From Bacillota bacterium (GTDB lineage: Bacteria; Bacillota; Clostridia; Peptostreptococcales; Anaerovoracaceae), in contig JAFQZZ010000035.1 of assembly GCA_017405645.1 (NCBI GenBank), positions 1-55,316 on the forward strand: 55,316 nt of DNA, read 5' to 3'. Position 1 is the stretch's first letter. Each line of letters opens with the position of its first letter. The notes under the pieces are model-generated. The model was not told the DNA's origin, did not search any database, and was given only the letters and a program-made list of their open reading frames with translations. Below, piece by piece: positions 17,376 to 26,460 of this stretch. Made by a program: the position numbers and the translations under genes.

Positions 17376-18092
17376 TTATCTTTCATACATTTTCAATATC
17401 TCCGGGGTATAGTTTCCTTCCCCGTCGTAGACGCAGACCGGGTCCAGGAACTTCAGTTCCGGTCCGCCGTATTTCACGCAGTGGATCAGGAAGATGTTGG
17501 GGGCCTTGCCTTCGCAGGGCTGGATGAACTGCATTTCCTTGGGCTCCAGCCGGTATTTCCGGCAGGTCTCCACCACATCCGCCAGCCGGGAAGGCCGGTG
17601 GATCATGTAGAAGTCCCCACGCTCCTTTAAGAGCTCCGCCGCGCAGCGGACAAAGTCCTCCAGGGTCCCTTCCGTTTCCTGCCGGGCGGTATTCTTTACC
17701 GGATCGTCCCCGGGAATGCCGCCGCCTTTCGCCACGTAGGGCGGATTGGTCACCACCGCGTCCAGCGCGCCGCCTCCGATGATCCCGGCGGCGTCCTTCA
17801 CGTTGGCCGCGATCACCCGGATGCACGCCTCCAGACCGTTGATCTGAACGGTCTTTTCCGCCAGCGCCGCCACGCCGGGCTGCACTTCCACCGCATAGAT
17901 CCTCTCGGGATCGTATTTATGCTTCAGGATCAGGGGAATGATCCCGGTGCCGGTGCCCAGGTCCGCTGCCTTCACGCCTTTTTTCATCTTCGCGAAATCC
18001 GCCAGCAGCACCGCGTCCACGCCGTAGCAGAACCACTCCGGGTTCTGGACCACCTTGTAACCGGAAAAGCCGGTGTCGTCGATCCGTTCCAT
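17376..18092 (-). CDS. trmN6: TrmN6/YabB-like tRNA1(Val) adenine-N6 methyltransferase
   Basis: A 238-residue class I SAM methyltransferase. The glycine loop AADLGTGTGIIPLIL (about 43-57) binds SAM and VVTNPPYVAKGG (about 116-127) is the NPPY motif of adenine-N6 methylases. The N-terminal GYKVVQNPEWFCYGVDAVLL matches the TrmN6/YabB group. This family methylates A37 of tRNA1(Val) in E. coli; the Bacillus member is less studied, so the substrate is inferred. The gene overlaps the ricT stop by one nucleotide. The holB-ricT-yabB order is as in Bacillus, though yabA, yazA and rsmI are missing here. Confidence 0.85.
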   Translation of the reverse strand: MERIDDTGFSGYKVVQNPEWFCYGVDAVLLADFAKMKKGVKAADLGTGTGIIPLILKHKYDPERIYAVEVQPGVAALAEKTVQINGLEACIRVIAANVKDAAGIIGGGALDAVVTNPPYVAKGGGIPGDDPVKNTARQETEGTLEDFVRCAAELLKERGDFYMIHRPSRLADVVETCRKYRLEPKEMQFIQPCEGKAPNIFLIHCVKYGGPELKFLDPVCVYDGEGNYTPEILKMYER

Positions 18093-18991
18093 CAGTCCAG
18101 CAGCTCCTTGATGTCTTCGGTGATCTCTTCTTCCTTCTTCTTGTTGTTGTCCCGGCGCCGCTCGATCTTCTCGATCTCCTTCTTGGTGACGGTGAAGTAT
18201 TCGTCGTTGCTGCGATCGTCCTCGTCATTGCCGATGTACTTGACTTTCACGGTCTGCTTCAGGATGTTGGTCTCCATGACCTGGGCATACTGCCCGCCGA
18301 TCCGGACCCGATCCCCCACGTCCGGCATGTGCTTCTTCATCTGGACGTAGACGTCGTTCTCGTATTTCAGGCAGCACATCAGCCGGCCGCAGATGCCGGA
18401 GATCTTCGCCGGGTTCAGGGAGAGTCCCTGGATCTTGGCCATTTTGATGGACACGGGCTCGAAGTCCGACAGCCAGGTGTGGCAGCACAGCCCCTTTCCG
18501 CAGGTGCCGATGCCCCCGATCATCTTGGCCTCGTCCCGTACGCCGATCTGCCTGAGCTCGATCCGCATCTTGAAGACGCCGGCCAGGTCCTTGACCAGTT
18601 CCCGGAAATCCACCCGTCCGTCGGCAGCGAAGTAGAAGATGATCTTCGTCTTGTCGAAGGTGTATTCCACGTCGATGAGGTTCATGTCCAGCTTGTGCTT
18701 GTTGATCTTTTCCTGACAGATGGCCATGGCCCTGTCCTTGTTTTTCATATTGTCCTGCCAGCGCTTCGTGTCGTCCGCCGTGGCGATTCGCAGGACCTTT
18801 TTCAGGGGAGAGACCACCTTGTCCTTGCCCACGGATTTCACGTCTTCCATGACTTCCCCGTATTCCAGGCCCCGGGCCGTCTCCACAATGACGTGCTGGC
18901 CTTTCTTCGGGTCGAAACCCGCCGGATCGAAGTAGTAGATCTTCCCGGCTTTCTTGAATCTGACGCTTGTCACTTTAACCATTTTATTCAT
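18092..18991 (-). CDS. ricT: RicT/YaaT, PSP1-domain regulatory protein
   Basis: A 299-residue protein with the PSP1 domain. It contains the cysteine-rich signature GGIGTCGKGLCCHTWL followed by SGICGRLMCCLKYE, which in Bacillus YaaT (RicT) helps hold [4Fe-4S] clusters of the RicA-RicF-RicT complex that tunes RNase Y activity and sporulation. The C-terminus is a charged, coiled Glu/Lys stretch (KKEIEKIERRRDNNKKKEEE). Its start overlaps the holB stop (ATGA-type) and its stop overlaps the next gene. No ricA or ricF is in the window. Confidence 0.92.
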   Translation of the reverse strand: MNKMVKVTSVRFKKAGKIYYFDPAGFDPKKGQHVIVETARGLEYGEVMEDVKSVGKDKVVSPLKKVLRIATADDTKRWQDNMKNKDRAMAICQEKINKHKLDMNLIDVEYTFDKTKIIFYFAADGRVDFRELVKDLAGVFKMRIELRQIGVRDEAKMIGGIGTCGKGLCCHTWLSDFEPVSIKMAKIQGLSLNPAKISGICGRLMCCLKYENDVYVQMKKHMPDVGDRVRIGGQYAQVMETNILKQTVKVKYIGNDEDDRSNDEYFTVTKKEIEKIERRRDNNKKKEEEITEDIKELLD

Positions 18992-19968
18992 CCTCTTATC
19001 TTCAGGTACATATTTCGAATGACGTAGCCCTTGTTGGCGTTCATCAGTATATCCTGTTTCGCGTTTTCCAGTTCCTCCAGGGTCCTCAGGATCTGTTTCC
19101 GGCTGACTTTTTCGCCGGCCAGGGCCAGTTCTTCCGCCCGGTCCCGGTTCATGATCTCATTGCCGGCCTTCAGGTCCAGCAGCAGGAGATCCCGGTACCA
19201 CAAAAGCACCATGTCCAGGAACTCTAAAGCCTCTTCCTTGTCCCTCAGGTCCTCTTCCAGGGTCTTCATGAATTCCGGCAGGGAACCCGCCTTCGCCAGT
19301 GCTTTCGCGCAGGTGATGCTCCGCTCCCTTCTCTGCTTGAAATCCTCGTCCTGCAGGAGCCGGACCGCCTTCCCGGGGCAGCCCCCCGAACAGGCCGCGG
19401 CGATCTCCGCGTCCTTTTCGTCCGCTCCGTGGCTGTTGATCAGGAACTGCCGGATCTCCTCCGCTTCCACGGGCTTGAGCCGGATGACCACGCTGCGGGA
19501 AACGATGGTGGGCAGGATGTCGCTGCGCTTTTCCGTCAGCAGGAACACCCGGACGCTCCGGGCCGGTTCCTCCAGGGTCTTCAACAGCCGGTTCTGGGCC
19601 CGGGCGGTCATGGTGTCCGCCTTGTCGATGATGAGGATCGTATGGTCCCCGTCAAAGGGCTTGGAAAACAGGATCCCCTGGATCCCTTCGATTTGTTCGT
19701 CCTTGATGCTGCTGCCGTCGGTGGTGATGTAATGCAGGTCGGCGTGATTGCCTCCCATTACCTTCCGGCAGGCGGGGCATTCCCCGCAGGGTTCCCCGTC
19801 CCGGGGATCTTCGCACATCAGCGCCTGGGCGGCCGTGTAGGCCAGCCGGCGCTTGCCGATGCCCTCGGGGCCGTCGATCAGGTAGGCGTGGAAGGAGGTG
19901 CCCTGACGGATCCGCTCCTTCAGCCGCGCCGCGCTGTCCCGGTTGCCCGTAAATTCCGAAAATCGCAT
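18988..19968 (-). CDS. holB: DNA polymerase III delta' subunit (HolB)
   Basis: A 326-residue clamp-loader subunit. It has the AAA+ fold with YLIDGPEGIGKRRLAYTAAQ as phosphate loop, the zinc module with CGECPACRKV, the DEAD-like IDKADTMTARAQNRLLKTLEEP segment and a sensor region SDILPTIVSRS. In the clamp loader it works with delta and tau/gamma to open the beta ring. The last 100 residues form the helical collar. It lies 3 nt after the 75-residue membrane protein gene and overlaps ricT, linking replication with the walRK message. Confidence 0.93.
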   Translation of the reverse strand: MRFSEFTGNRDSAARLKERIRQGTSFHAYLIDGPEGIGKRRLAYTAAQALMCEDPRDGEPCGECPACRKVMGGNHADLHYITTDGSSIKDEQIEGIQGILFSKPFDGDHTILIIDKADTMTARAQNRLLKTLEEPARSVRVFLLTEKRSDILPTIVSRSVVIRLKPVEAEEIRQFLINSHGADEKDAEIAAACSGGCPGKAVRLLQDEDFKQRRERSITCAKALAKAGSLPEFMKTLEEDLRDKEEALEFLDMVLLWYRDLLLLDLKAGNEIMNRDRAEELALAGEKVSRKQILRTLEELENAKQDILMNANKGYVIRNMYLKIRG

Positions 19969-19971
19969 GGT

Positions 19972-20199
19972 TTACCTCATTTCCCGGTACTGCAGGAGGT
20001 CCGCCGGCCTTTCGCCGGGTTTCGGCGGCTTCCGGAGACCGAACATTTCGTCCTTTTGCATCCGTTCTTTTTTCTGCCGGATCTGTTCCGCCCGCCGCTG
20101 CTGGGCCTGCAGGTTGCTGACCAGGTTCTTCACCGCCAGGTACATGATGAAGACCAGCGGCACGCAGAGCAGCAGCACGAGTATGAATTTGATGATCAT
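19972..20199 (-). CDS. Small single-pass membrane protein between walK and holB
   Basis: 75 residues: an N-terminal membrane helix (KFILVLLLCVPLVFIMYLAV), then a basic, glutamine-rich helix (QAQQRRAEQIRQKKERMQ) and a short proline-rich end. No family was recognised. It overlaps the walK stop by 4 nt (ATGA), so it is translated together with the kinase, and it takes the position held by walH/walI in Bacillus. A role in modulating WalK is only a guess from position. Confidence 0.7.
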   Translation of the reverse strand: MIIKFILVLLLCVPLVFIMYLAVKNLVSNLQAQQRRAEQIRQKKERMQKDEMFGLRKPPKPGERPADLLQYREMR

Positions 20200-22034
20200 G
20201 AACGATCTCCTCCCGCTTTGAGATGGTACACCGGCAGTTTGATGGTCACTGCCGTACCCTTGCCTTCCTTGCTTTCGATGGAAATGGTCCCTTCGTGCTC
20301 TTCCACGATCTGCTTGGCGATGGACAGGCCCAGGCCGGTGCCGCTGCCCATGGAGCGGGAGCGGGCCTTGTCCACCCGGTAGAACCGCTCAAAGAGCCGG
20401 GACATTTCCTTTTCCGCGATCCCGATGCCGTTATCGCGGACGGTGATATAGATGAAATCGCCTTTCCGGAGGGCGTCCACGTCGATCCGCCCGCCGGGTT
20501 CGGTGTATTTGATGGCGTTGCTCAGGATGTTCAGCAGCACCTGCTCGATCTTGTCCGGGTCCACGTAGGCCTGCAGGTCCGCCGCCGGGTCGAAGAGGGA
20601 GTTGAGCTGCTGATTTTTGTTGCTGGCGTTGATCCGGTTCTTCTGGATGACGCTCTCCACGATGGTGATCACGTTCTGGACGGATTTATGCCAGGTCTCC
20701 CGCTGGGATTCCAGCCGGGACAGCTGCAGCAGGTCCTTCACCAGCCGGCTCATCCGGTCCGCCTCACTGTCGATGACCGTCAGGAACTGCTTCACCAGGT
20801 CCTCCTGCTCCAGGACCCCTTCGGAGTCCAGCATGGTCTCGGTGTAGCTCTTGATGGTGGTCAGCGGGGTGTTCAGTTCGTGGGACACGTTGGCCACGAA
20901 GTCCTTCTGCATGTTTTCCAGCTTCGCCCGTTCGGTAATGTCCTGGAGGATGACCACCAGGTTCACCTCGCTGCTGCGGGTCCGGTCCAGGGTCTCGTAC
21001 CGGGCGAAGTACACGTTGCCGTTGTATTCAAAAATCTCATTGCCGCTGAGATTGGCCCCGTCCATCTCCAGAGTCTGGGCCTTCAGGCTGCCCAGGGTCA
21101 GGGCCGGACACAGTCCCCGGATCAGGGAGCTGTAATCCCGGTTCAGGGCATATTCCTCCGTCACGTCCAGGATGTCCAGGGCGGCGGAGTTGATCTGGAT
21201 GATGCGGCCGTTGTAGTCCACGGCGATCAGTCCGTCCGCCATGGTCTTCAGCACCAGTTCCAGCTTGTTTTTCTCGTCATTGATCTCCAGCATGGTCTTG
21301 TCCAGCTGTTCCGCCATCCGGTTGAAGGCGGCGCCCAGCCGGCCGATCTCGTCATCGGACTGGACATTCACCAGCTCCTTGAAATTCCCCCGGGACATAG
21401 CTTCCGTCCGCCGGGTGAGCTGGTTGATGGGCCGGGTGATCCCCCGGGAGATCAGCACGCCCAGGATGATGGTGACCACCAGGGCCACGATCATGGCCTG
21501 CAGGAAGATCTTCATGGCCTGCCGCAGGGTCTCATAGATCTCCGTCAGGTCCTTGCGCATGTACAGGGCGCCGGTGATGTCGCCCTCGTAGTTGACGATG
21601 GGGAAGCACATGTTCTTCACCTGGATCTTCTGGCTGCCAATGACGCCGTCGCTTTCCGCCGTCTCCCCGGACAGGGCGCGGGTAATCAGGGCCTCGTCCA
21701 GGCTCCCCACCGCGGATTCGCCGATGAAGTTGGTGTTGCTGGAGGCCACGATCCGAAAACGCGGATCCACGACAAAAATCTCCTCTTGGACAGCGGAGTA
21801 CCAGGTGCCGATATTGGTTTGTATCTCGCTTTGGAATTCGTCAAGAGAGTAGTATGCGCTGAGGCTTTTCAGCACACCTTCCTCGGCGACTTTGGTAAGA
21901 CTGCTGCGGGTGTTTTCCATGTGGTAGGCTTCCAGCTGCTGGATAATAAACACCCCGACGATTGTCAGGGCGATGAAAACCAACAGGAAAGAGATCGTGA
22001 TCAGCCGTCTGCCTACGCTTCCCTTTTTCCACAT
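20196..22034 (-). CDS. walK: WalK, sensor histidine kinase of cell-wall homeostasis
   Basis: A 612-residue kinase. Seen in order: first helix (about 10-32), an extracytoplasmic PAS/Cache-like domain (about 35-180), second helix (about 186-206), HAMP (RGITRPINQLTRRTEAMSRG), an intracellular PAS (LKTMADGLIAVDYNGRIIQI), the H box VANVSHELNTPLTTIKSY with the phospho-accepting His near 385, and the ATPase with N box NILSNAIKYTEPGG and G boxes DNGIGIAEKE and GSGTGLGLSIAKQIVEEH. WalK controls autolysins and wall metabolism through WalR. The H box reads HELNTP rather than HELRTP. It is 9 nt from walR. No walH/walI follow. Confidence 0.92.
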   Translation of the reverse strand: MWKKGSVGRRLITISFLLVFIALTIVGVFIIQQLEAYHMENTRSSLTKVAEEGVLKSLSAYYSLDEFQSEIQTNIGTWYSAVQEEIFVVDPRFRIVASSNTNFIGESAVGSLDEALITRALSGETAESDGVIGSQKIQVKNMCFPIVNYEGDITGALYMRKDLTEIYETLRQAMKIFLQAMIVALVVTIILGVLISRGITRPINQLTRRTEAMSRGNFKELVNVQSDDEIGRLGAAFNRMAEQLDKTMLEINDEKNKLELVLKTMADGLIAVDYNGRIIQINSAALDILDVTEEYALNRDYSSLIRGLCPALTLGSLKAQTLEMDGANLSGNEIFEYNGNVYFARYETLDRTRSSEVNLVVILQDITERAKLENMQKDFVANVSHELNTPLTTIKSYTETMLDSEGVLEQEDLVKQFLTVIDSEADRMSRLVKDLLQLSRLESQRETWHKSVQNVITIVESVIQKNRINASNKNQQLNSLFDPAADLQAYVDPDKIEQVLLNILSNAIKYTEPGGRIDVDALRKGDFIYITVRDNGIGIAEKEMSRLFERFYRVDKARSRSMGSGTGLGLSIAKQIVEEHEGTISIESKEGKGTAVTIKLPVYHLKAGGDRS

Positions 22035-22043
22035 ATATGTTCC

Positions 22044-22742
22044 TTACGGCCGTCTGAAATAATAGCCGATCCCTCTCTTTGTTCGGATATACTTTGGCTC
22101 GCTGGGATCGTCCTCGACTTTTTCCCTGAGCCGCCGTATCGTTACGTCAACGGTACGGATATCTCCGTAATATTCATATCCCCAGACTTCCTCCAGGAGC
22201 TGCTCCCGGGAGAATACCTGGTTTTCCTGTTCCGCCAGATACTTGAGCAGTTCAAATTCCCGCAGGGTCAGTTCCAGCGGTTTGTCGTTCTTGCGGATCT
22301 CGTATTTGGTCATATCGATGGTGATATTCCCGTAATTGGATACCTTGGTGCCGCCGTCGCCGGAATCCGACAGGAATTCCGTCCGGCGGATGTTGGCCTT
22401 GACCCGGGCGATGAGTTCCCTCATCCCGAAGGGCTTGGTCAGATAGTCGTCCGCCCCCAGTTCCAGTCCCAGGACCTTGTCCACTTCTTCTTCCTTCGCC
22501 GTGACCATGATGATGGGCACGTTGCTGGTCTCCCGGACCTTCCGGCAGACCTGGAAGCCGTCCACGTGGGGCAGCATGATATCCAGAAGGATCAAATCAA
22601 AATCGGCTCCGAGGGCTTTCTTCAGGCCCTCTTCCCCGTCGTAAGCTGTCTCTACCTCATAGCCTTCTTTCACCAGATTGAACTTGACGATATCGGAAAT
22701 CGATACTTCATCTTCGATAATCAGTATTCTTTTTCCATTCAT
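22044..22742 (-). CDS. walR: WalR, OmpR-type response regulator
   Basis: A 232-residue regulator. The receiver (1-120) has ILIIEDEVSI, the phosphorylated Asp in LILLDIMLPHVDGFQ, the Thr in IIMVTAK and the Lys in DYLTKPFGMRELIARVKA. The C-terminal winged helix (about 130-232) ends in VRTVDVTIRRLREKVEDDPS-like sequence with KRGIGYYF. These are close to WalR/YycF. AAAGGAGGG precedes the ATG. It begins a tightly packed unit walR-walK-75 aa-holB-ricT-trmN6. Confidence 0.93.
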   Translation of the reverse strand: MNGKRILIIEDEVSISDIVKFNLVKEGYEVETAYDGEEGLKKALGADFDLILLDIMLPHVDGFQVCRKVRETSNVPIIMVTAKEEEVDKVLGLELGADDYLTKPFGMRELIARVKANIRRTEFLSDSGDGGTKVSNYGNITIDMTKYEIRKNDKPLELTLREFELLKYLAEQENQVFSREQLLEEVWGYEYYGDIRTVDVTIRRLREKVEDDPSEPKYIRTKRGIGYYFRRP

Positions 22743-22771
22743 GAGACCGCCCTCCTTTGTACTCTGGCATT

Positions 22772-22780
22772 ATTTTAGCA
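22772..22780 (-). promoter_or_regulatory. walR extended -10
   Basis: TGC followed by TAAAAT on the minus strand (22780-22772), 30 nt before the walR start. The -35 position (TTCCGT, 17 nt upstream) is weak. Confidence 0.5.
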
Positions 22781-22833
22781 TACTTTCCGCCGAAACGGAA
22801 GAGCGAAGTCCTCTTTTCTTTTCCGCACGCAAA

Positions 22834-22856
22834 GAGAGCCCGTCAGACGGGCTCTC
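22834..22856 (-). terminator. Candidate terminator after the Big_2 surface protein gene
   Basis: Perfect arms GAGAGCCCGTC and GACGGGCTCTC around one A, effectively a 9-bp stem with a 5-nt loop. The T run on the minus strand is short (TTT), so termination may be partial. Confidence 0.5.
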
Positions 22857-22879
22857 GGGGGATTCGGGGAAGCTCAGGC

Positions 22880-25800
22880 TTATGCCGCTGCATTCTCCTC
22901 TTCTTCGTTGTTCTTCTTGTTGCGGGTCAGGAACGCTGCCGCCATGCTGGCGATCAGGATGACTACCATCAGCAGTGTCCACTTGTCTGTCATCTGCATC
23001 GTCAGGCTCATGTCCTCTGTCAGGAGGAAGGCGATGACTGCTGCAGCCGCCGGGATCAGGCCGAAGAACTTGATCTTTCTGCGCTTGTTTTCAGACTGGT
23101 CAGCTGCTTCCTCTTCATCTTCCTTCCGGTTTCTCAGGAAGGTGATGATCATTCCCAGGGCGATCAGGCAGGTGCCTGCAGCGCTCAGGAGGTTGATCAG
23201 TGCCCAGAAGCCTTCCGCGAATGCCTGCGGCACAGCTTCATCTTCGATCACTTCCGGCAGGGCCAGGGGAGCTTCTTCGTCACTGATGTTGATGGTGTAG
23301 CTTTCCTCTGCATCGGAAGCGGAGGTCACTGTCTGGGCTGCGGTGGTGACTGCAGCCGGCAGGATGGTCCGGATCGCTGCCGGAGCAGCCGGAGCCGGTT
23401 CTTCCGGAATGATCTCTTCCGGTGCCTCGGCCGGGGCCTGTTCTTCCGGAACGTTCACTTCCGGTTCCTCGGCCGAGGCTGGTTCATCCGGGACGATTTC
23501 CTCAGCTGTTGGGTCTGGGGCCGGTTCCTCCGGAGCAATCACCTCTGGTTCTTCAGGAGTTGGGGCCGGTTCCGGTTTTCTGGAAGGTTTAGCGGTCCAC
23601 TGGGCGGTGAAGACCAGGTCGCCGTTTACTGCATCGATGGATGCGGGATCGACATCCCAGCCGGCGAAGGTGTATCCGCTGCGTACCGGCGCTTCGCCGA
23701 AGGCCGGGACGGAGTCGCCCTGGAGCGCTGTGACGCTCTTGTCTGCAAATACTGTGGTGTTTTCCACGCCGTCGGTGTAGGTGACGGTGTAATTCTTCTT
23801 GTAGAAGTTGAGCATGTACCACTGACGGGAGGCATCGAAGGTCTGGGAGATGCTGACGCTGCCGTCTTCATTGATCGTGAATCCATACTCTTCCGGTGTG
23901 GCGTAGACCCATCCGGCGTTGCTGACGAAAGCCATTCTCTGGGTGTAGAGGGTATATCCTTCATGGATGGCGGCTTCCACGCTTTCGCTGATCCGGAAGG
24001 TTCTTCCTTCTTCCCCTTCTTCAGGGTTGTAGACCAGGTTGGTGTCCTTTTCCACGGCTACGCTGCCGTCGTTCCATCCCTGCTTCCACTTTGTCAGGTC
24101 ATCGCTTACGTAGCCCAGGCGGCCTACGAAGTCCCAGGACCGGGCAGCCACAACGGTGATGACCGGATTGCCGGAGGCGGGCAGCTTGCAGGAGATGTAT
24201 CCGGCTTCCTGGTTCGTATTCAGGTTCCGTACGCCGCCTGCAGCAGTCACGGACTTGATCCGGTAGGATGCCGGCAGATCCAGCTCATATCCGAATACCT
24301 GGCCGGCCATTCCGTAAGCCGTGATGGTCTTGGTTTCTACTGCTTTTTCATAATCGTAGATGGAGATCATGTTGCCCTGGCTGTCGCCGAGGTAACCTTC
24401 GTGATATTCCACGTTGATGGTTACGGGGAAGGTGCAGGCTTCCTGAGATTCCACGATCACCTTCACGCTGACTGTTTCTGTATCGTTATTCGTTTTGAAA
24501 TATGGAGCGGTGCATTTGACATCGGAGGTGAAGATGTAGGTCCCGGGGGTCTTGGGGTCATAGTCTTCACAGTTCCAGTGGTCGTAGTATACTTCCACCG
24601 AGTAGCCGTTGGCATCCACTGCGGTGCCGTTGACCACGAAGGGGATCAGGTCTTTCGCTGTCCCGTAGGGGATATGGATGTCGCTGAGGGCTCCCAGCTG
24701 TACCAGTTCGATCACGTCGCCTTCTTCACTGACGGTGATGGGGCAGGTGGCGGTGAAGGTCTTGCCGCCCAGTACTGCGGTAGCGGTGATCACGGCGCTG
24801 CCGGAAGCGCATCCGTAGAAAGTCTGGGGATTGGCCCGGTTGTAGGCTCCGGGGACCACACAGGCGTCACCGGTCACCGTCCAGGTGAGCTGCTGGGGAG
24901 CGGTGTCTCCCAGGGAAGCGGTCAGGCTTGCTGTCTCTCCCCGTCTCAGGTCCAGTTTGCCGGCGGACAGGGTCAGTTCCATGTTTTCCAGATCCAGTAC
25001 GGTGACCTGACAGGAGGCGGTTTTTTCCGACCCGTCCTGGGAGGCCGCTGTGATGGTGGCGGTTCCTGCGCCTGCTGCCTTTACATTGCCGTTCGCGTCC
25101 ACTGTGGCGACGTCTTCATCGCTGGAGGTCCAGGATACGGCTTTGTTGGTGGCAGTGGTGGGGGTGATGGAGGCGGTCAGCTTTTTGCTGTCGCTGCCGT
25201 CCTGCCCTTTGTTCAGGCTGGCTGTAGTAGCGTTCAGCTTGATGCCGGTGACCCGAACGGGTTCCGCGACCGTGATTGTTTTCTTTGCGGTTTTTGTGCT
25301 GCCGTCGATGGTGGCCTGGGCTGTCACGCTGACCTTTCCGGCGCTTACCGGTGTCAGTACGCCGTCTTCCGAGATCGTGGCAACGGAGGGGTTATCCACG
25401 GACCATTTCACGCTATAGCTTTCGATTCCCAGTGCGCTCATCGCATAAGCGGGGGATGTTGTGGTCGTATACTGTTCGTTCGTTCCCAGATACGCTTTCT
25501 GCTGTCCGCTGACGCTGATGGTCACGTTTGTCACTGCCAGATGGCGGATGGTGATGGACTTTGTCACGCTGATGGACGAATTGTTCGCCGCTTTCGCTGT
25601 GATCTTTACTGTTGCAGTTTTTCCTGCCGGGATATCCGCCGCTGTTACTGTCACCAGACCGGTGGAGCTGACGGTGGCTGTGGAAGGATCGCTGCTGGTC
25701 CAGGTGATTGCCTGATCGGAAGCTTTGGTCTTTCCGTCAGACTGGTAATTGGTGGCGGTCAGCTGTACTGTCTGTACGGGGTTTTCCAGATAGACGGTAA

Positions 25801-26290
25801 ACGTTCCGGTCACCTTCATGGACGCTGCATCGGAAGCGGGCTTTGCGGCTTCTTCTTCCTGCTCTTTTTCCTTCGGGTCTTCCTGAGAGGTTTCTGCAGC
25901 AGTGTTCTGCTCTTCCTTGTTTACTTTGGTTTCATTATTCGGTTTGTCCGCATCGGTCTTTCCTTCCGGTGTTTCAGTTACTGTCTGGGTACCGGTCTCG
26001 CTGGTCCCGGACCCGGCAGGCGAAGACGGAGAAGCGGAGGCGTCCTCCTGGGTGGAGGTCCCGGCGGAGGCTGCCGGTGCAGTCTCTTTGGGGGCGGCCG
26101 CCTCGGGGGCAGTCGTTTCTGTTGTTTTTTCCGGTGCTTTTTCCGGTGTCACCGTGGCGGAGGATGCCGGCGCGTTATTGACGCTGTTGTTGACTTCCTC
26201 TTCTGCGGCGAAGGCGATCGTCGGGATGTATGTGACGATCATGCTTACGATCATTAAATATGCGATCACTTTTCTTCCTGTCTTTTTCAT
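22880..26290 (-). CDS. Exported Big_2-repeat surface protein with C-terminal three-helix membrane anchor
   Basis: A 1,136-residue protein of unknown binding target. Seen in order: a signal peptide (1-28, ends IAFAA); a Thr/Pro/Ala/Glu-rich stretch to about 155; about four Ig-like Big_2-type units to about 540 (signatures such as ITWTSSDPSTATVSSTGLVT and VSWTSSDEDVATVDANGNVK); a central region of beta-rich unknown sequence; one InlB B-repeat-like (Flg_new) unit near 860-920 (SGYTFAGWDVDPAS...FTAQW); a Pro/Glu repeat stalk with about seven EEP or EEx-P motifs; and three C-terminal helices separated by charged loops. There is no LPXTG. The last module (FLLTEDMSLTMQMTDKWTLL) recurs in other gut Firmicute surface proteins as far as I recall. 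GGAGGTG precedes the ATG. Confidence 0.82.
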   Translation of the reverse strand: MKKTGRKVIAYLMIVSMIVTYIPTIAFAAEEEVNNSVNNAPASSATVTPEKAPEKTTETTAPEAAAPKETAPAASAGTSTQEDASASPSSPAGSGTSETGTQTVTETPEGKTDADKPNNETKVNKEEQNTAAETSQEDPKEKEQEEEAAKPASDAASMKVTGTFTVYLENPVQTVQLTATNYQSDGKTKASDQAITWTSSDPSTATVSSTGLVTVTAADIPAGKTATVKITAKAANNSSISVTKSITIRHLAVTNVTISVSGQQKAYLGTNEQYTTTTSPAYAMSALGIESYSVKWSVDNPSVATISEDGVLTPVSAGKVSVTAQATIDGSTKTAKKTITVAEPVRVTGIKLNATTASLNKGQDGSDSKKLTASITPTTATNKAVSWTSSDEDVATVDANGNVKAAGAGTATITAASQDGSEKTASCQVTVLDLENMELTLSAGKLDLRRGETASLTASLGDTAPQQLTWTVTGDACVVPGAYNRANPQTFYGCASGSAVITATAVLGGKTFTATCPITVSEEGDVIELVQLGALSDIHIPYGTAKDLIPFVVNGTAVDANGYSVEVYYDHWNCEDYDPKTPGTYIFTSDVKCTAPYFKTNNDTETVSVKVIVESQEACTFPVTINVEYHEGYLGDSQGNMISIYDYEKAVETKTITAYGMAGQVFGYELDLPASYRIKSVTAAGGVRNLNTNQEAGYISCKLPASGNPVITVVAARSWDFVGRLGYVSDDLTKWKQGWNDGSVAVEKDTNLVYNPEEGEEGRTFRISESVEAAIHEGYTLYTQRMAFVSNAGWVYATPEEYGFTINEDGSVSISQTFDASRQWYMLNFYKKNYTVTYTDGVENTTVFADKSVTALQGDSVPAFGEAPVRSGYTFAGWDVDPASIDAVNGDLVFTAQWTAKPSRKPEPAPTPEEPEVIAPEEPAPDPTAEEIVPDEPASAEEPEVNVPEEQAPAEAPEEIIPEEPAPAAPAAIRTILPAAVTTAAQTVTSASDAEESYTINISDEEAPLALPEVIEDEAVPQAFAEGFWALINLLSAAGTCLIALGMIITFLRNRKEDEEEAADQSENKRRKIKFFGLIPAAAAVIAFLLTEDMSLTMQMTDKWTLLMVVILIASMAAAFLTRNKKNNEEEENAAA

Positions 26291-26336
26291 GGTACACCTC
26301 CATATTTCTTGCCGTTTGTTTTAACCTTGTATCTGC

Positions 26337-26342
26337 AGTATA
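26337..26342 (-). promoter_or_regulatory. Weak -10 candidate for the Big_2 surface protein gene
   Basis: TATACT on the minus strand, 47 nt before the start. No good -35 is seen at 16-18 nt. Confidence 0.3.
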
Positions 26343-26403
26343 CCGTCCCCGACGTCCGAAAAAGCGTCTTATTCTTTTTGAACTTTGCGTCTAAATAAAA
26401 AAA

Positions 26404-26431
26404 CTGAAAGACCTTGAATCTGGTCTTTCAG
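26404..26431 (-). terminator. Terminator of the SGNH hydrolase gene
   Basis: A perfect 10-bp stem CTGAAAGACC/GGTCTTTCAG. On the minus strand it is followed by a run of seven T (complement of 26397-26403), 30 nt past the stop. Confidence 0.85.
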
Positions 26432-26460
26432 CTATTCTTCTCTGTTATTGCCCGTGACTA

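Noticed and set aside
22757..26257. A plus-strand open frame of about 1,166 codons antisense to the Big_2 protein
   Set aside because: It is Cys/Gly/Phe-rich, without signal peptide, domain or ribosome site. The minus strand has a signal peptide, Big_2 repeats and membrane helices.
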